A stretch of DNA of 64,000 nucleotides from Richelia sinica FACHB-800 (lineage in GTDB: Bacteria; Cyanobacteriota; Cyanobacteriia; Cyanobacteriales; Nostocaceae): assembly GCF_014698825.1 (NCBI RefSeq), contig NZ_JACJTT010000006.1, positions 146,046-210,045 of the forward strand, read 5' to 3'. Each line of letters starts with the position of its first letter. The stretch's first letter is position 1. The notes under the pieces were generated by a model that did no database searches, was not told the origin of the DNA, and saw nothing but the letters and a program-made list of their open reading frames with translations. Both the position numbers and the translations under genes were made by a program. Positions 34,346-44,674 of the stretch are shown piece after piece.

Positions 34346-36097
34346 CTAACGCAGCAATTCCTCAATTTGGTGCTGACTCCATAAAGTTTGATAAAGTCCT
34401 GGCTGTGTTAACAATTCAGAATGTTTACCGGTTTGGATAATTTTGCCTTTATCCATGACAAAAATTCGGTCAGCTGTAGCCGCAGCAGATAGTTGATGAG
34501 TAATAAAAATCACGGTTTTCTTTTGATTGCCCAAAGACAGATTGTTGAGAATTTGTGTAGCAGTTTGATTATCTACACTAGAAAGAGCATCATCTAAGAT
34601 AAGCACTGGTGCATCGATGAGCATGGCTCTAGCTAAGGCTGTACGCTGTCTTTGACCACCGGAGAGGGTAATTCCCCGTTCACCGACTAGTGTTTCATAC
34701 TGCTGAGGAAAATTCGTGATTTCTGCATCTATTTGTGCGAGAGTGGCCACGGACTTAACTAATGATTGCTCGCTAACTGGGTCACCATAGCGGATATTAT
34801 TTTGAATGGTGGTGCTAAACAAAAAGCTGTCTTGGGGCACATAAGCGATCGCACTCCGTAAATCACTTAAGGCTATTTTGGTAATATCGATGCCATCTAG
34901 AAACAATTGTCCCGGTTCAATATCTAATAACCTGGGTAGGGCATTAGCTAAGGTGGACTTACCAGAACCAATGGCACCGACAATGGCAATAATTTCTCCA
35001 GGTGCAATGGTGAAGTTGATACGATCTAAAGCTGGGGTAGTGCTTTCGGGATAGGTATAAGTCAAATTTTTAGCCGTCAATTCACCTTTAACTTTATCTT
35101 CCCCAATATGAATAGCATCGGGAGAGTCTTGAATTTTGGGTGTGACACTGAGAATGGATTCTAGTCTGTCAATGCTCACTTCACCTCGTTGATAGGCTGT
35201 AATGGTGAAACCTAACAAAGCGGTAGGAAACACCAATCTTTCCACATAAATCAACAAAGCCAAAAAATCGCCGATAGCTAAAGTGTTGGCGGATATTCGC
35301 ATTGTTCCCAACCAAATAATAATTAGGGAACTGAGATTTGCCAAACCACCAATCAACGGAAATAAAGTGTTGCGGCTTTGGGCCAGTTTCAAATTAGCCG
35401 CTAATAACTGCTGATTTTTTTGATTAAAAGCTTGACGCTCATTTTCTTCTTGAGCATAAATTTTAATTAATGCAATGCCACTAATATCTTCTTGAATCAG
35501 TCCGCTAATATCGGCAAGTTGTTCTTGGACTTCAGCTTGCTCTCGGCGCAAGCGATCGCTAAATAAGTGTACCAAAAAGAACATAATTGGATACACTGCT
35601 AGAGCATATATAGTTAATTCCCAACTAATCGATATCATTACAGGTAATGTTAGAGCATAGGCAAAGACAGTATTAGCTAAACTCAACACCGCAAAGCCTA
35701 CCAACCGTCTCACATTATCAACATCGCTAGTGGCGCGACTAATTAAATCTCCAGGAGTATTCTTAGTAAAGTAAGATGGCTCTAATTTCAGGAGATGTTC
35801 AAAAATTCGCTGTTTCAGTTCATACTCTACCTGACGACCCACACCAAAAATCCAGATACGAGAAGCCATTCGCAGCAGCCACATCGCCGAACTGAGCAAG
35901 ATGATAATAACTGCGTAATTAATTATTTGATTTAAGCTGAAGTTTTTTGAGAGTTTTTCTACCCCAGAGCGAATCAATAAAGGGATATATACACCTAATC
36001 CATTTACGGACAATAGCGCAATAATACCCAATGTCGTTTGTTGCCAATGGGGACGTAAATAATTGCCAATTTTTCCTAGTCGTCGAGATTGTGCCAT
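34346..36097 (-). CDS. ABC exporter half-transporter (membrane-ATPase fusion)
   Basis: 583 residues. A type-I exporter TM domain (~15-310, six helices) is followed by an ATPase domain (~340-575). Walker A is IVGAIGSGKSTLAN, Q-loop AYVPQDSFLFS, signature LSGGQRQRTALARAM, Walker B VLILDDALSSVD and H-loop IFITHQ. The residue after the Walker B Asp is Asp, not the catalytic Glu. This substitution is typical of the degenerate-site subunit of heterodimeric exporters such as BmrC or the MdlA group, although no partner gene is adjacent. Substrate unknown. Confidence 0.88.
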   Translation of the reverse strand: MAQSRRLGKIGNYLRPHWQQTTLGIIALLSVNGLGVYIPLLIRSGVEKLSKNFSLNQIINYAVIIILLSSAMWLLRMASRIWIFGVGRQVEYELKQRIFEHLLKLEPSYFTKNTPGDLISRATSDVDNVRRLVGFAVLSLANTVFAYALTLPVMISISWELTIYALAVYPIMFFLVHLFSDRLRREQAEVQEQLADISGLIQEDISGIALIKIYAQEENERQAFNQKNQQLLAANLKLAQSRNTLFPLIGGLANLSSLIIIWLGTMRISANTLAIGDFLALLIYVERLVFPTALLGFTITAYQRGEVSIDRLESILSVTPKIQDSPDAIHIGEDKVKGELTAKNLTYTYPESTTPALDRINFTIAPGEIIAIVGAIGSGKSTLANALPRLLDIEPGQLFLDGIDITKIALSDLRSAIAYVPQDSFLFSTTIQNNIRYGDPVSEQSLVKSVATLAQIDAEITNFPQQYETLVGERGITLSGGQRQRTALARAMLIDAPVLILDDALSSVDNQTATQILNNLSLGNQKKTVIFITHQLSAAATADRIFVMDKGKIIQTGKHSELLTQPGLYQTLWSQHQIEELLR

Positions 36098-36242
36098 GCA
36101 AGATTTGATCGTTTTTTCTTCTATTCAGCACCCTGTAATAACCTACTCTAGCCGATGACAAAGCCATCGCAAACAAGGCACAAAAATAAGGCCAGCTATT
36201 CGCTGTGAGCATAGCGGCCTTGTGAGTATCAATTGTTGAATC

Positions 36243-36956
36243 TTAGGCAGGACGACCACGTAAGAAAATATAAATTTGGTTTAGATAACTTTCCCAAACT
36301 TGGGTAGTAAGTTGTAGTGTTTCCGCATTGGGGACAAAATCTTCTACCCGTAAACCTCTGGTTCTAATTTCTTGAGGATTTTGTAGCAAATAAGTCGGTA
36401 TTTTCACTTCCACAGGACTGAATGCTAAGGCTACGGTTGTTTCACCCATATCTGCCGCAGGTAAGATGTTATTGCTGCCTACATCTGAGATGTTAGAGGT
36501 AGAATTTGTTGGGCTTAAAGCTACTAATGTGCTTGGGTTAACGGCAGTGGTAGTAGCAATAGGAGACCTGACTAAAAAATAAGCAATAGCTGGGGTACTA
36601 GCTAACAGTAAAACTGCCAAAGCCCATCCTAATAAATAGCCTCCTGGTTTATCTATTCCACCACCTTTAATCTTTTGAGCGGCCACAAATAACATCAACA
36701 CTGAAGCACCTAGGGGCTTGAGTGGAAAAGAAATCATCCGCCATAGAGACGCAACGGCAGGCTCATTAGGATTCAGAAAAGCTAAAGCTAACAAAAATAT
36801 CACCAACCCTAAGACAAATCTGCCAACAAAGGTTGCTGTAGGATAAAATCGCTGGAACAGAGAAAAGGCTACAACACCTATAAGTAGCCAAAGCAATACC
36901 CGGCTTAGCAGTTGAAACATAGATTCACTCTCTAATTTTCTAGTGCGGTCAGCCAA
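36243..36956 (-). CDS. Membrane protein of unknown function (237 aa)
   Basis: Met13 (36920, MFQLLSRVLLWLLIGVVAFSL) is probably the true start; the upstream ATG at 36956 adds 12 hydrophilic residues. Four hydrophobic segments lie at ~13-35, ~42-62, ~75-95 and ~105-130. A ~110-residue soluble tail follows (VEVKIPTYLLQNPQEIRTRGLRVEDFVPNAE). The N-terminal membrane half resembles the one found in cyanobacterial DUF218/YdcF-type proteins, but the DUF218 domain itself is absent. Function not recognised. Confidence 0.55.
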   Translation of the reverse strand: MADRTRKLESESMFQLLSRVLLWLLIGVVAFSLFQRFYPTATFVGRFVLGLVIFLLALAFLNPNEPAVASLWRMISFPLKPLGASVLMLFVAAQKIKGGGIDKPGGYLLGWALAVLLLASTPAIAYFLVRSPIATTTAVNPSTLVALSPTNSTSNISDVGSNNILPAADMGETTVALAFSPVEVKIPTYLLQNPQEIRTRGLRVEDFVPNAETLQLTTQVWESYLNQIYIFLRGRPA

Positions 36957-37329
36957 GAGGCAGCGAGAAGTGGATGAATTTTATCGTCAAACAGTAATTT
37001 CTCCATAAGCTGACTGAAAAAATATCTCAAACCTCACACCCAAAGACTACCGTCGTAGTGATTTTAGTGCAATTTTTTGACACTGGGGCTATTATTCAGA
37101 AATTTATACAGGAGTAATGTATCACCAGTGATTATTCCTGGCACCAAAGCCGCAAATTCAGCGAACAACACAAAGTCTATCTGCAAAATTTGAACCGCTG
37201 GTGTTTGCATATACTACACCCTCGAAGCTGTAATGACAAAGCCTTATCAGTCTGTGGATATATTAGAAACTGAGGGGAGCGGGATTGAATTAGATTAGTT
37301 GAGTAATTGTCAACTAAAAAGGAAAAACT
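36957..37329. other. Intergenic region upstream of galE
   Basis: 373 bp between divergent genes. The stretch contains no ORF, clear repeat or RNA. Promoters for galE and for the minus-strand membrane protein are presumed here but not pinpointed. Confidence 0.4.
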
Positions 37330-38328
37330 ATGTCGTCGCCAAAACCCAGGATTTTAGTGACAGGGGGAGCAGGATATATTGGTTCTCATGCCGTGTTAGC
37401 CCTGAAACAAGCAGGTTATGAGGTAGTTATCCTGGATAATTTGGTCTATGGGCATCGTGACTTGGTAGAAAAAGTTTTGCAGGTTGAGCTAGTGATCGGT
37501 GATATTAGCGATCGCTCTTTATTAGATCAATTGTTTACAACCTATGAATTTGCCGCAGTCATGCACTTTTCCGCCTATGCCTATGTAGGTGAATCAGTCA
37601 CAGACCCCGCCAAATACTACCGCAACAATGTGGTCGGTACTCTCACTTTATTAGAGGCTATGGTAGCCGCTTCCATTCAAAAATTTGTGTTTTCTTCCAC
37701 CTGTGCCACCTACGGTGTACCAGAAATTATTCCCATCCCAGAAACCCATCCCCAACATCCCATCAATCCCTATGGGGCTACTAAGCTGATGGTGGAGCGC
37801 ATTCTGGCTGATTTTGATGTGGCATATAATTTAAAATCCGTGCAGTTCCGCTACTTTAATGCTGCCGGTGCTGACCCTAGTGGTTTGCTAGGAGAAGACC
37901 ATCATCCAGAAACCCATTTAATCCCTTTAGTTTTACTCACAGCTTTAGGTAAACGGGAAAACATCTCAATTTTTGGTACAGATTATCCTACTCCCGATGG
38001 CACCTGTATTCGGGACTATATTCATGTCAGCGACCTAGCAGATGCTCATGTTCTAGGTTTGGAATATTTATTGGCAGATGGAGACAGCGAAATTTTCAAT
38101 TTAGGTAACGGTAACGGCTTTTCTGTACGGGAAGTGATTGCTGCGGCAGAAGATGTAACTGGATTAAGCATACCAGTTAAAGAGTGCGATCGCCGTCCTG
38201 GAGATCCACCGATGCTGATAGGTACCAGTCAAAAAGCCATTAATACCCTTGGTTGGCAACCCCGCTATCCAGGCATTAAAGATATTGTTGCCCACGCTTG
38301 GCAATGGCATCAACAGCGCCATAAATAA
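37330..38328 (+). CDS. galE: UDP-glucose 4-epimerase GalE
   Basis: Interconverts UDP-glucose and UDP-galactose with tightly bound NAD. 332 residues, extended SDR: Rossmann motif GGAGYIGSHAVLALKQ at 12-27, HFSAYAYVGESV, catalytic Ser/Thr in FSSTCATYG and the Y-x-x-x-K pair in NPYGATKLMVE, then RYFNAAGADPSG and DYPTPDGTCIRDYIHVSDLADAH. Supplies galactose units for exopolysaccharide, lipopolysaccharide or galactolipid pathways. Start at ATG 37330 preceded by AAAGGAAAAAC. Confidence 0.95.
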   Translation: MSSPKPRILVTGGAGYIGSHAVLALKQAGYEVVILDNLVYGHRDLVEKVLQVELVIGDISDRSLLDQLFTTYEFAAVMHFSAYAYVGESVTDPAKYYRNNVVGTLTLLEAMVAASIQKFVFSSTCATYGVPEIIPIPETHPQHPINPYGATKLMVERILADFDVAYNLKSVQFRYFNAAGADPSGLLGEDHHPETHLIPLVLLTALGKRENISIFGTDYPTPDGTCIRDYIHVSDLADAHVLGLEYLLADGDSEIFNLGNGNGFSVREVIAAAEDVTGLSIPVKECDRRPGDPPMLIGTSQKAINTLGWQPRYPGIKDIVAHAWQWHQQRHK

Positions 38329-38370
38329 GCGAGGAGGAGCAGGTAGGATACTTTCAGTCTTTCCTACTCC

Positions 38371-39729
38371 CTATTCCATCTGGGGTTGTTGGATGGGTAT
38401 TTCCATAACAAATTCTGCACCTGCACCTGGAGACGAGTTGCAGGTGAGTTTGCCGTGATGTTTGTGAACAATTATTTGATAACTAATAGATAGTCCTAGT
38501 CCTGTGCCTTTACCAACTGGCTTGGTAGTAAAGAAGGGGTCAAATAAACGCGATCGCACTGCTTCTGGTATGCCTGGCCCGTTATCTGCGATCGCTATTT
38601 TCACTGTTTGTGCTGTGGTTAGCTGGGTAGTGATGCGAATTTCGGGATGTTCAATTGGTTTTGATAAAAGATTTACTTCTAAATAATGTCGCTGGGAATT
38701 ATTCTTTTCTCCTAATTTTGACAGGCTAGCATCTATCTCTGGTACTTCAAATACATCTATAGCATTACTCAAAAGATGTATTAACACTTGATTGAGTTCA
38801 CCAGCGTAACATTCCACCAAAGGTAATTGACTATAATCTTTGATAATAGTAATTTCTGGTCTTGATTCAGTTTTCCTCAACCGATGTTCTAGCATCAGCA
38901 AGGTACTTTCAATTCCTTGATGAATGTCTACCTCTTTCATTTCTGCTTCATCTAGTCGAGCAAAATTTTGCAGAGCATGGACAATCTCCCGAATGCGATT
39001 TGCACCTCGGTGCATAGCTGACATCAAGTTTTGCAAATCATTAAACACAAAATATAAGTCGATGTCTTCAAAAATACTTTGAATTTTGGCTGTGGGTTGG
39101 GGATATTCTTGTTGATAAACTTCGATTAAATCTACCAAGTCTTGGACATACTGACTGGCATATTGAAGATTGCCGTAAATAAAACTAATGGGATTATTGA
39201 CTTCATGGGCAATACCGGCTACTAATCTGCCGAGAGATATCATTTTTTCTTTTTGAATACGCTCGACTTGGGCGGCTTCTAAATCTACTAAAGCTTGAGA
39301 TAATAACAGGTTTTTTTCTTGTAATTTTAATTGTAAATTCCGGACATTAAGTTGATTTTCAACTCTTAATATAACTTCTGTACTATGAAAAGGTTTTGTA
39401 ATATAGTCTACACCACCCAATTGAAAGGCTTTTGTTTTATCTAAAACATCGTCCAGGGCACTAATAAAAATTACTGGTATATGGCTAGTTGTGTGATCAG
39501 ATTTTAATTCCTGACATACTTGGTAGCCATCCATGTCTGGCATGTTAATATCTAGCAAAATTAAATCTGGAATCTTGGTTTGACATGCTGTCAGTGCCAT
39601 TTTTCCGCTTAAGGCTTTGCGAACATCATAACCTTGAGCAGTCAACACAGCAGACAAAAGCCGTAAATTATCTGGAGTATCATCTACTACTAAAATATTC
39701 CCTTTTTGATGATCTTGATGTGATAGCAT
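38371..39729 (-). CDS. Response-regulator/histidine-kinase hybrid (REC-HisKA-HATPase)
   Basis: 452 residues, cytosolic. N-terminal REC (~10-125) with phospho-Asp in LILLDINMPDMDGYQV and Lys in YITKPFHSTEV, then a coiled coil (~125-165). HisKA carries the phospho-His in GIAHEVNNPISFIYGNLQYA. HATPase_c follows (N-box NQVLIHLLSNAIDV, G1 IADNGPGIPEA, G2 GTGLGLSISYQI). The REC-first order suggests it receives a phosphoryl group from another kinase, possibly the hybrid kinase encoded just upstream on the same strand (39871-43164), 141 bp away. Confidence 0.9.
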   Translation of the reverse strand: MLSHQDHQKGNILVVDDTPDNLRLLSAVLTAQGYDVRKALSGKMALTACQTKIPDLILLDINMPDMDGYQVCQELKSDHTTSHIPVIFISALDDVLDKTKAFQLGGVDYITKPFHSTEVILRVENQLNVRNLQLKLQEKNLLLSQALVDLEAAQVERIQKEKMISLGRLVAGIAHEVNNPISFIYGNLQYASQYVQDLVDLIEVYQQEYPQPTAKIQSIFEDIDLYFVFNDLQNLMSAMHRGANRIREIVHALQNFARLDEAEMKEVDIHQGIESTLLMLEHRLRKTESRPEITIIKDYSQLPLVECYAGELNQVLIHLLSNAIDVFEVPEIDASLSKLGEKNNSQRHYLEVNLLSKPIEHPEIRITTQLTTAQTVKIAIADNGPGIPEAVRSRLFDPFFTTKPVGKGTGLGLSISYQIIVHKHHGKLTCNSSPGAGAEFVMEIPIQQPQME

Positions 39730-39870
39730 TTGCTCAAAAACGATTTTCGTGGTAAGCGATCGCGTTTACCCAAGAGTGCATATGATGATTATTCCCATAG
39801 TCTACACCCTAGTAACTATACACCCAGCTAAAAAGAAATTCCTTAGGCTAAAAGAGTAGAGAGGGAAAAG

Positions 39871-42800
39871 CTAGACAGAAATGTCAGTCATTTCCATGAT
39901 GGTTTCAAACTTGAAATTCTGAGCTAAGTCTCTAATCAAATCGCAAATTTGGCTGTGTTCTGATGTTAAATGCTGCAAAAGTTCTAAAATCATGTCATCA
40001 CTACCTATAGCTGCGGCTTGATTGACTTGTTGTAGCCAATCTGAGGGCAGTTTTGATAAATGCTGACGTATTTCCAGATCATTAGCACAAACTTGTGGTG
40101 TAGTCCCTGGGAGTGGTGCTTGGGTAGTTGCTACATTGCTGCTATATTTTACACCCAAGTATTCTTGGAGTTTATCTAATAAGATTTGTTGGGTGAACGG
40201 CTTGCGAATGACATCATCACAACCATGAGCAAGAATTTTGTGTCGTTCTTCTTCAAAAGCATTAGCTGTTAAAGCGATAACCAACGTATTAGCCACTTCT
40301 GGGTGCTCTTTAATCGCTTTTGTGGCTGCGTAACCATCCATGACAGGCATTCGCATATCCATAAGTATCACATGGGGTTGCCAAGATTGCCATTGAGCGA
40401 TCGCTTCTTGACCATTTGTCGCTTCTGCTACCTGAAAACCTACGTAAGATAGCATTTTTACTAGCAATAATCGAATTTCCTTCGCATCATCCACTACTAA
40501 AATTCGATACGTTGGTTGATCAGGTGCTAATTTAATAAATTCTTCTTTGCTGGGTTGAGTAGGAAGTTCGGTAACTGAAGCTAGATGAATTTGAATATTA
40601 AAAGCAAAAGTGCTACCCACTCCAGGACTACTTTGAACAGTAATATCTCCTCCCATCAGTTGTACATACTTTCTACTAATGGCTAATCCTAATCCTGTTC
40701 CTTGTTGAGATTTTTTCCCTGTTTCTGTTTGTCCAAATGCAGAAAATAAAATTTCCAATTCGTCTGCGGCAATTCCCAAACCTGTATCTTGAACTTCAAA
40801 GCGGAGTATTTTCTGGTTATTTTCTCCTTCCGCTTGGTCAGCAAAAGCTCTGAGAGTAATTGTCCCTGTTTCTGTAAATTTTATTGCATTACCCAGCAAA
40901 TTAATTAAAACTTGACGTAATTTATTCTCATCAGTATTAATATATTTCGGCAAATTGGGTGCTAATTCAAACACCATCTCTAAACCTTTAGACTGCACCC
41001 GGTGTTTTAACATTGATTCCAAATTACCTAACATACAAGCTAAATCAAAATCAGTCAGGTGCAATGTAGTTTTTCCAGCTTCAATTTTTGACATTTCCAA
41101 AATGTCATTAATTAAATTCAGTAGATGTTCACCTGCCCGATTAATAATGGCTATATTCTGAATATTTTCTTCAGACAAAGAATGGTCATTACTCATAATT
41201 TGGGTAAAGCCAAGAATTGCGTTTAGGGGTGTACGCAATTCATGACTCATATTCGCCAAAAATTCGCTTTTAGCTCGATTAGCTTGTTCAGCAGCCGATT
41301 TTCCTCTAGCAGCTACTTTTTGAGCAACAATTAACTGTTTCTGAGTGCTTTGTAGTTCCTGAATCACCTTGAGTAATTCTTGGGTACGACGTTTGACATT
41401 AGCTTCTAAAACCCGATTATATTCAGCTAATAATTTTTCCGTATGTTTTCGTTCACTGATATCAAAAAAAGTCGCAATGGCAAAGGTAATATTGCCAGCT
41501 TCATCATAAATAGGAACACCTACAGCCTCTAAGGGAATTTTTTTATTATTTACATGAATTTCTATGTCATCAACTTTGACACTTTTTCCTTGTAATGCCT
41601 TAAAAATTGGCAATTCCTGACTATCGTAAAGTTGGTCAGACCCAGCTAAATAAACTTTATAAGCTGTCACTAAATTTTCTAGAGACGCATCTGCAACTAA
41701 TCCCTTACCCAAAATCTCTTCACCAATATGATTGACATAGTAAGGAGTACCTTTGGCATCAGTAATAAATACACCCACGGGCATGGCTTCCAAGAATTTA
41801 TTGAGCCACATCTGACTTTCAGATAAAGCGGTATTTAAGGAATTTAATTCCTGATTTTTATCTTCTAATTCTAAAAAAGAATTTTGTAATTGCTGTGCCA
41901 TAGTGTTAAATGAATTTGCTAATTCACCTAATTCATCTATGCGATTCATTCTTGTTAAGTTATTCCAGTCACCAGCAGCGATTTTTTGGGATGAGGTATT
42001 TAATTCTAAAATTGGTCGAATTACCCAGCGACTAGTAAAAATACCCACGATTGTGGATAGTACCAAAGCAATTAGGCAAATAATCACTGTCATATGATTA
42101 TTCGCGTTAATTTCCTGTGTAAAATCAGCTTCAGGAAGTACAACCACAATTAACCAATCTAGTCCGAGACGATCTCGCCAATTTTTTAATTGCACAAAAT
42201 AGGACAAACCTTGGTGTTGAAAAATTAGTTGATTTTCACCAAATATTTTCTGCCAGTTACCAAATTTTTCCTGAATATGCTGTGCGGTGAGACGAATTAA
42301 AAAATCCTGACTTTCAATTGCCAGTAGGCGTTTTGGCTTGCCATTGACTAATACATAAGGTTGATTACCAGTAGATGTAGCTACTATTTGTCCAGAACGT
42401 TCTAAAATAAAAGTTTTACCAGATTTACCAACTTTTAATTGTTTGAGAAAATCACTAATTTGAGATAGTAATAAATCAATGCTAATTACCCCCATTAGCT
42501 GCTTATTTTGGTCGTACACTGGATAACTGGAAGAAATGGATAAGATTTCTGGCTTATCTTCCCATTGATAAATTTGACTCCATACAGGCCTACCAGCTTT
42601 AACAGCATCTGAATACCAAGCCTCTGACCGAGGGTCGTATTCCTTTGTTTCCTGCAAAACATTTCGTTTCCCCTGCTGATTAGAATTGTAAACATACAGT
42701 TTACCTAATCCTTTCTTTTCAGAAACTTCATTAATTAATAATGAGCCATTGTCTAGTCTTTCAATACCAATAAACTCACCTTGAGGATTGGCAAAACTGT

Positions 42801-43164
42801 TATAGCCAACATTAAAAACCCGCATTTGTTTCCAAAAATAATTACTCGTAGTCTCAAAGTCATTAAGATTGAGTAATCCCAGATTAATAGCATCTAAATT
42901 AATTTGATTAATCTGGTGAGGTGTAGCTAAATAAGTATAAAGATGTTGTTCTATCCGATTACTAACTTCATTTTGTAATTGAGTAACTAAATCATTAATA
43001 GATTTTTGCTGATTCTGAAAAGAAATATAGCCTACTAACCCGACTGCACCACCAATTTGTAATACAAAAGGCACAATAAGAACTGCTCTCAAAGGCAGTT
43101 TGGCATAAACTCTATCCAATAGAGAATAAAAATATTTGAGGGGATGACGTTTTGAAAAAATCAT
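39871..43164 (-). CDS. Membrane hybrid sensor histidine kinase (Cache-HAMP-PAS-HisKA-HATPase-REC)
   Basis: 1097 residues. TM1 (~28-48), a periplasmic dCache-type sensor (~50-350, DPRSEAWYSDAVKAGRPVWSQIYQW), TM2 (~357-376), HAMP (~378-430), a coiled coil, PAS (~455-580), HisKA with FLANMSHELRTPLNAILGF, HATPase_c (NLLGNAIKFTETG, DTGLGIA, GTGLGLAISRKYV) and REC (VILMDMRMPVMDGYAATK). The last ~75 residues (LPSDWLQQVNQAAAIGSD...FKFETIMEM) match the conserved tail of many cyanobacterial hybrid kinases. The dCache pocket suggests a small-molecule ligand; not identified. Confidence 0.92.
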   Translation of the reverse strand: MIFSKRHPLKYFYSLLDRVYAKLPLRAVLIVPFVLQIGGAVGLVGYISFQNQQKSINDLVTQLQNEVSNRIEQHLYTYLATPHQINQINLDAINLGLLNLNDFETTSNYFWKQMRVFNVGYNSFANPQGEFIGIERLDNGSLLINEVSEKKGLGKLYVYNSNQQGKRNVLQETKEYDPRSEAWYSDAVKAGRPVWSQIYQWEDKPEILSISSSYPVYDQNKQLMGVISIDLLLSQISDFLKQLKVGKSGKTFILERSGQIVATSTGNQPYVLVNGKPKRLLAIESQDFLIRLTAQHIQEKFGNWQKIFGENQLIFQHQGLSYFVQLKNWRDRLGLDWLIVVVLPEADFTQEINANNHMTVIICLIALVLSTIVGIFTSRWVIRPILELNTSSQKIAAGDWNNLTRMNRIDELGELANSFNTMAQQLQNSFLELEDKNQELNSLNTALSESQMWLNKFLEAMPVGVFITDAKGTPYYVNHIGEEILGKGLVADASLENLVTAYKVYLAGSDQLYDSQELPIFKALQGKSVKVDDIEIHVNNKKIPLEAVGVPIYDEAGNITFAIATFFDISERKHTEKLLAEYNRVLEANVKRRTQELLKVIQELQSTQKQLIVAQKVAARGKSAAEQANRAKSEFLANMSHELRTPLNAILGFTQIMSNDHSLSEENIQNIAIINRAGEHLLNLINDILEMSKIEAGKTTLHLTDFDLACMLGNLESMLKHRVQSKGLEMVFELAPNLPKYINTDENKLRQVLINLLGNAIKFTETGTITLRAFADQAEGENNQKILRFEVQDTGLGIAADELEILFSAFGQTETGKKSQQGTGLGLAISRKYVQLMGGDITVQSSPGVGSTFAFNIQIHLASVTELPTQPSKEEFIKLAPDQPTYRILVVDDAKEIRLLLVKMLSYVGFQVAEATNGQEAIAQWQSWQPHVILMDMRMPVMDGYAATKAIKEHPEVANTLVIALTANAFEEERHKILAHGCDDVIRKPFTQQILLDKLQEYLGVKYSSNVATTQAPLPGTTPQVCANDLEIRQHLSKLPSDWLQQVNQAAAIGSDDMILELLQHLTSEHSQICDLIRDLAQNFKFETIMEMTDISV

Positions 43165-43764
43165 GATTTGATTCCCCCCTCATAAAAATGAATAGATTTT
43201 TTTGATATAAATGCGAAAAACTGTGAAGAACAGTGAATATTTTGGCATTATTCCTAAGTTTTTTAATTTTCAGGAAATGCTGATGGTAACTCTAAATACT
43301 TAATAAAGTTTACAATAGCTGACGAGGCTTGTACCAGTATTAATTTCATTTTCATCGGATCTTGTACAAAAATTCACATTTTGCTTTGTAAGTGTAAATT
43401 GACCAAATAGACATATCCAAAAATGAATGTAGAGACGTGCCACCAGCACGTCTCTACAAGGGTTTCAAACCATGCACATTTAATTACCACTAATTACCAC
43501 CAGATATCTAATGAGATTAATTATTAACTGGAATTCAATCCCAGTCTAGATAACTGATTTGGTGGTCTTCAACATCAGATTTAAGGCTGTCTTTGGCAGC
43601 CTCTACCTCCCTATTTTCGTAGTAAATTCAATAGTTAAGTTTTATGTGATTGCAGTGGGATAGACAAAGAACAGATACAACTTGGGGCTAGGTTAAATCA
43701 CAATTAAATCCCTAGCTTGCAGGGTTAACTGACCTGTTGGGTTGTTTCTGCATAGCCTTTTTCA
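43165..43764. other. Intergenic region (600 bp) with one perfect hairpin
   Basis: AT-rich stretch between two minus-strand genes. The only clear structure is the GTAGAGACGTGC hairpin listed separately. No ORF or RNA gene recognised. Confidence 0.5.
43428..43458. repeat. 13-bp perfect hairpin, TGTAGAGACGTGC type
   Basis: TGTAGAGACGTGC (43428-43440), loop CACCA, GCACGTCTCTACA (43446-43458). This is a dispersed cyanobacterial palindrome. The 26-bp palindrome at 8075-8100 shares the TAGAGAC/GTCTCTA ends. Confidence 0.75.
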
Positions 43765-44385
43765 TTAAGGTTTAATCTGTTTGATTCCTTCCCAGGAAGA
43801 ATTCGCTCCTACCTCACATGTATCCCACAGTTCATTGACTAAACTGGTGTGAGCATAAACAGGTCGTGCAAAGGGAATATCATCTGGGTCTGGTTCAGCT
43901 TCTGTTACTGATGTGGTAGTGTAGGCGGGACGGTCAAAGGTAGTTGGTTGATAAGTTGGTTCAGGAGTAGCTGTAAAACTGGGATTTGGTGCTGGTGGGG
44001 TGGTTTCATACTCTGGAGAACGGTATGGTGCAGGTTGGGATGGGGGAGGTGCAGCAACTGGGGTTCTAGTAGGAGAAGGAACAGTGGCACCAATATTGTG
44101 AATGCGTTGTAGTGTCAACTCAGCACGCTTTTCTTTGTATCCTTGGGGAGTTTCAAAAGTATTCATCCCTAAGCGCCCTTCCAAAATGACGCGATCGCCT
44201 GGATGATAGTTTTGATGGATTTCTTTAGCTAAATTACCCCAACCCACTACCTTTAGTGGATGGGATGGGTCATCTGGTCTGAGTCCAGAGATATGTACTA
44301 TCATTTCCGTGACTTCCAACCCATCTGGTGTATGACGGAGTTGAGGGCTATCATAAATTTCCGCAGTGACAATACAGCTGTTCAT
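43765..44385 (-). CDS. ssb: Single-stranded DNA-binding protein with extended tail
   Basis: 206 residues. OB-fold residues 1-100: MNSCIVTAEIYDSPQLRHTPDGLEVTEM, LKVVGWGNLAKEIHQNYHPGDRVILEGRLGMNT, YKEKRAELTLQRI, the cyanobacterial SSB pattern. A Pro/Thr-rich linker (~101-160) leads to DPDDIPF at 166-172, which looks like the acidic tip that normally ends SSB and recruits partner proteins. Here 34 further residues follow (ARPVYAHTSLVNELWDTCEV...). There is no sign of a frameshift by eye. Binds ssDNA in replication and repair; mfd is divergent next door. Confidence 0.88.
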   Translation of the reverse strand: MNSCIVTAEIYDSPQLRHTPDGLEVTEMIVHISGLRPDDPSHPLKVVGWGNLAKEIHQNYHPGDRVILEGRLGMNTFETPQGYKEKRAELTLQRIHNIGATVPSPTRTPVAAPPPSQPAPYRSPEYETTPPAPNPSFTATPEPTYQPTTFDRPAYTTTSVTEAEPDPDDIPFARPVYAHTSLVNELWDTCEVGANSSWEGIKQIKP

Positions 44386-44674
44386 GGAATCCTCCTGCTT
44401 GGCAAATGCTGAGTGGAAAAAGAGAAGTTTAGGGCTGTGCTAGTATGGGGATGCCACCCTGGCTTGTATCTCTCCATTCAGTAAAGCTAACATTTTCCTG
44501 TTGACCTAAGCTAACATACACTTGGTCTGTACCCATCTGAAATAGTTTTCACTAATTCAGCTACGATTTTCATGTGCCAAGATTTCGGGATGAGAACGGT
44601 TACACTCATAGAGGTGATAGGCAGTGACAGGGTGACAGGGTAACAAGAATGATTTTCCATTTAGTGTAGAGTCT

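Noticed and set aside
36119..36242. Short frame overlapping the ABC exporter start on the minus strand
   Set aside because: Shadow of the exporter gene in another frame with no separate support.
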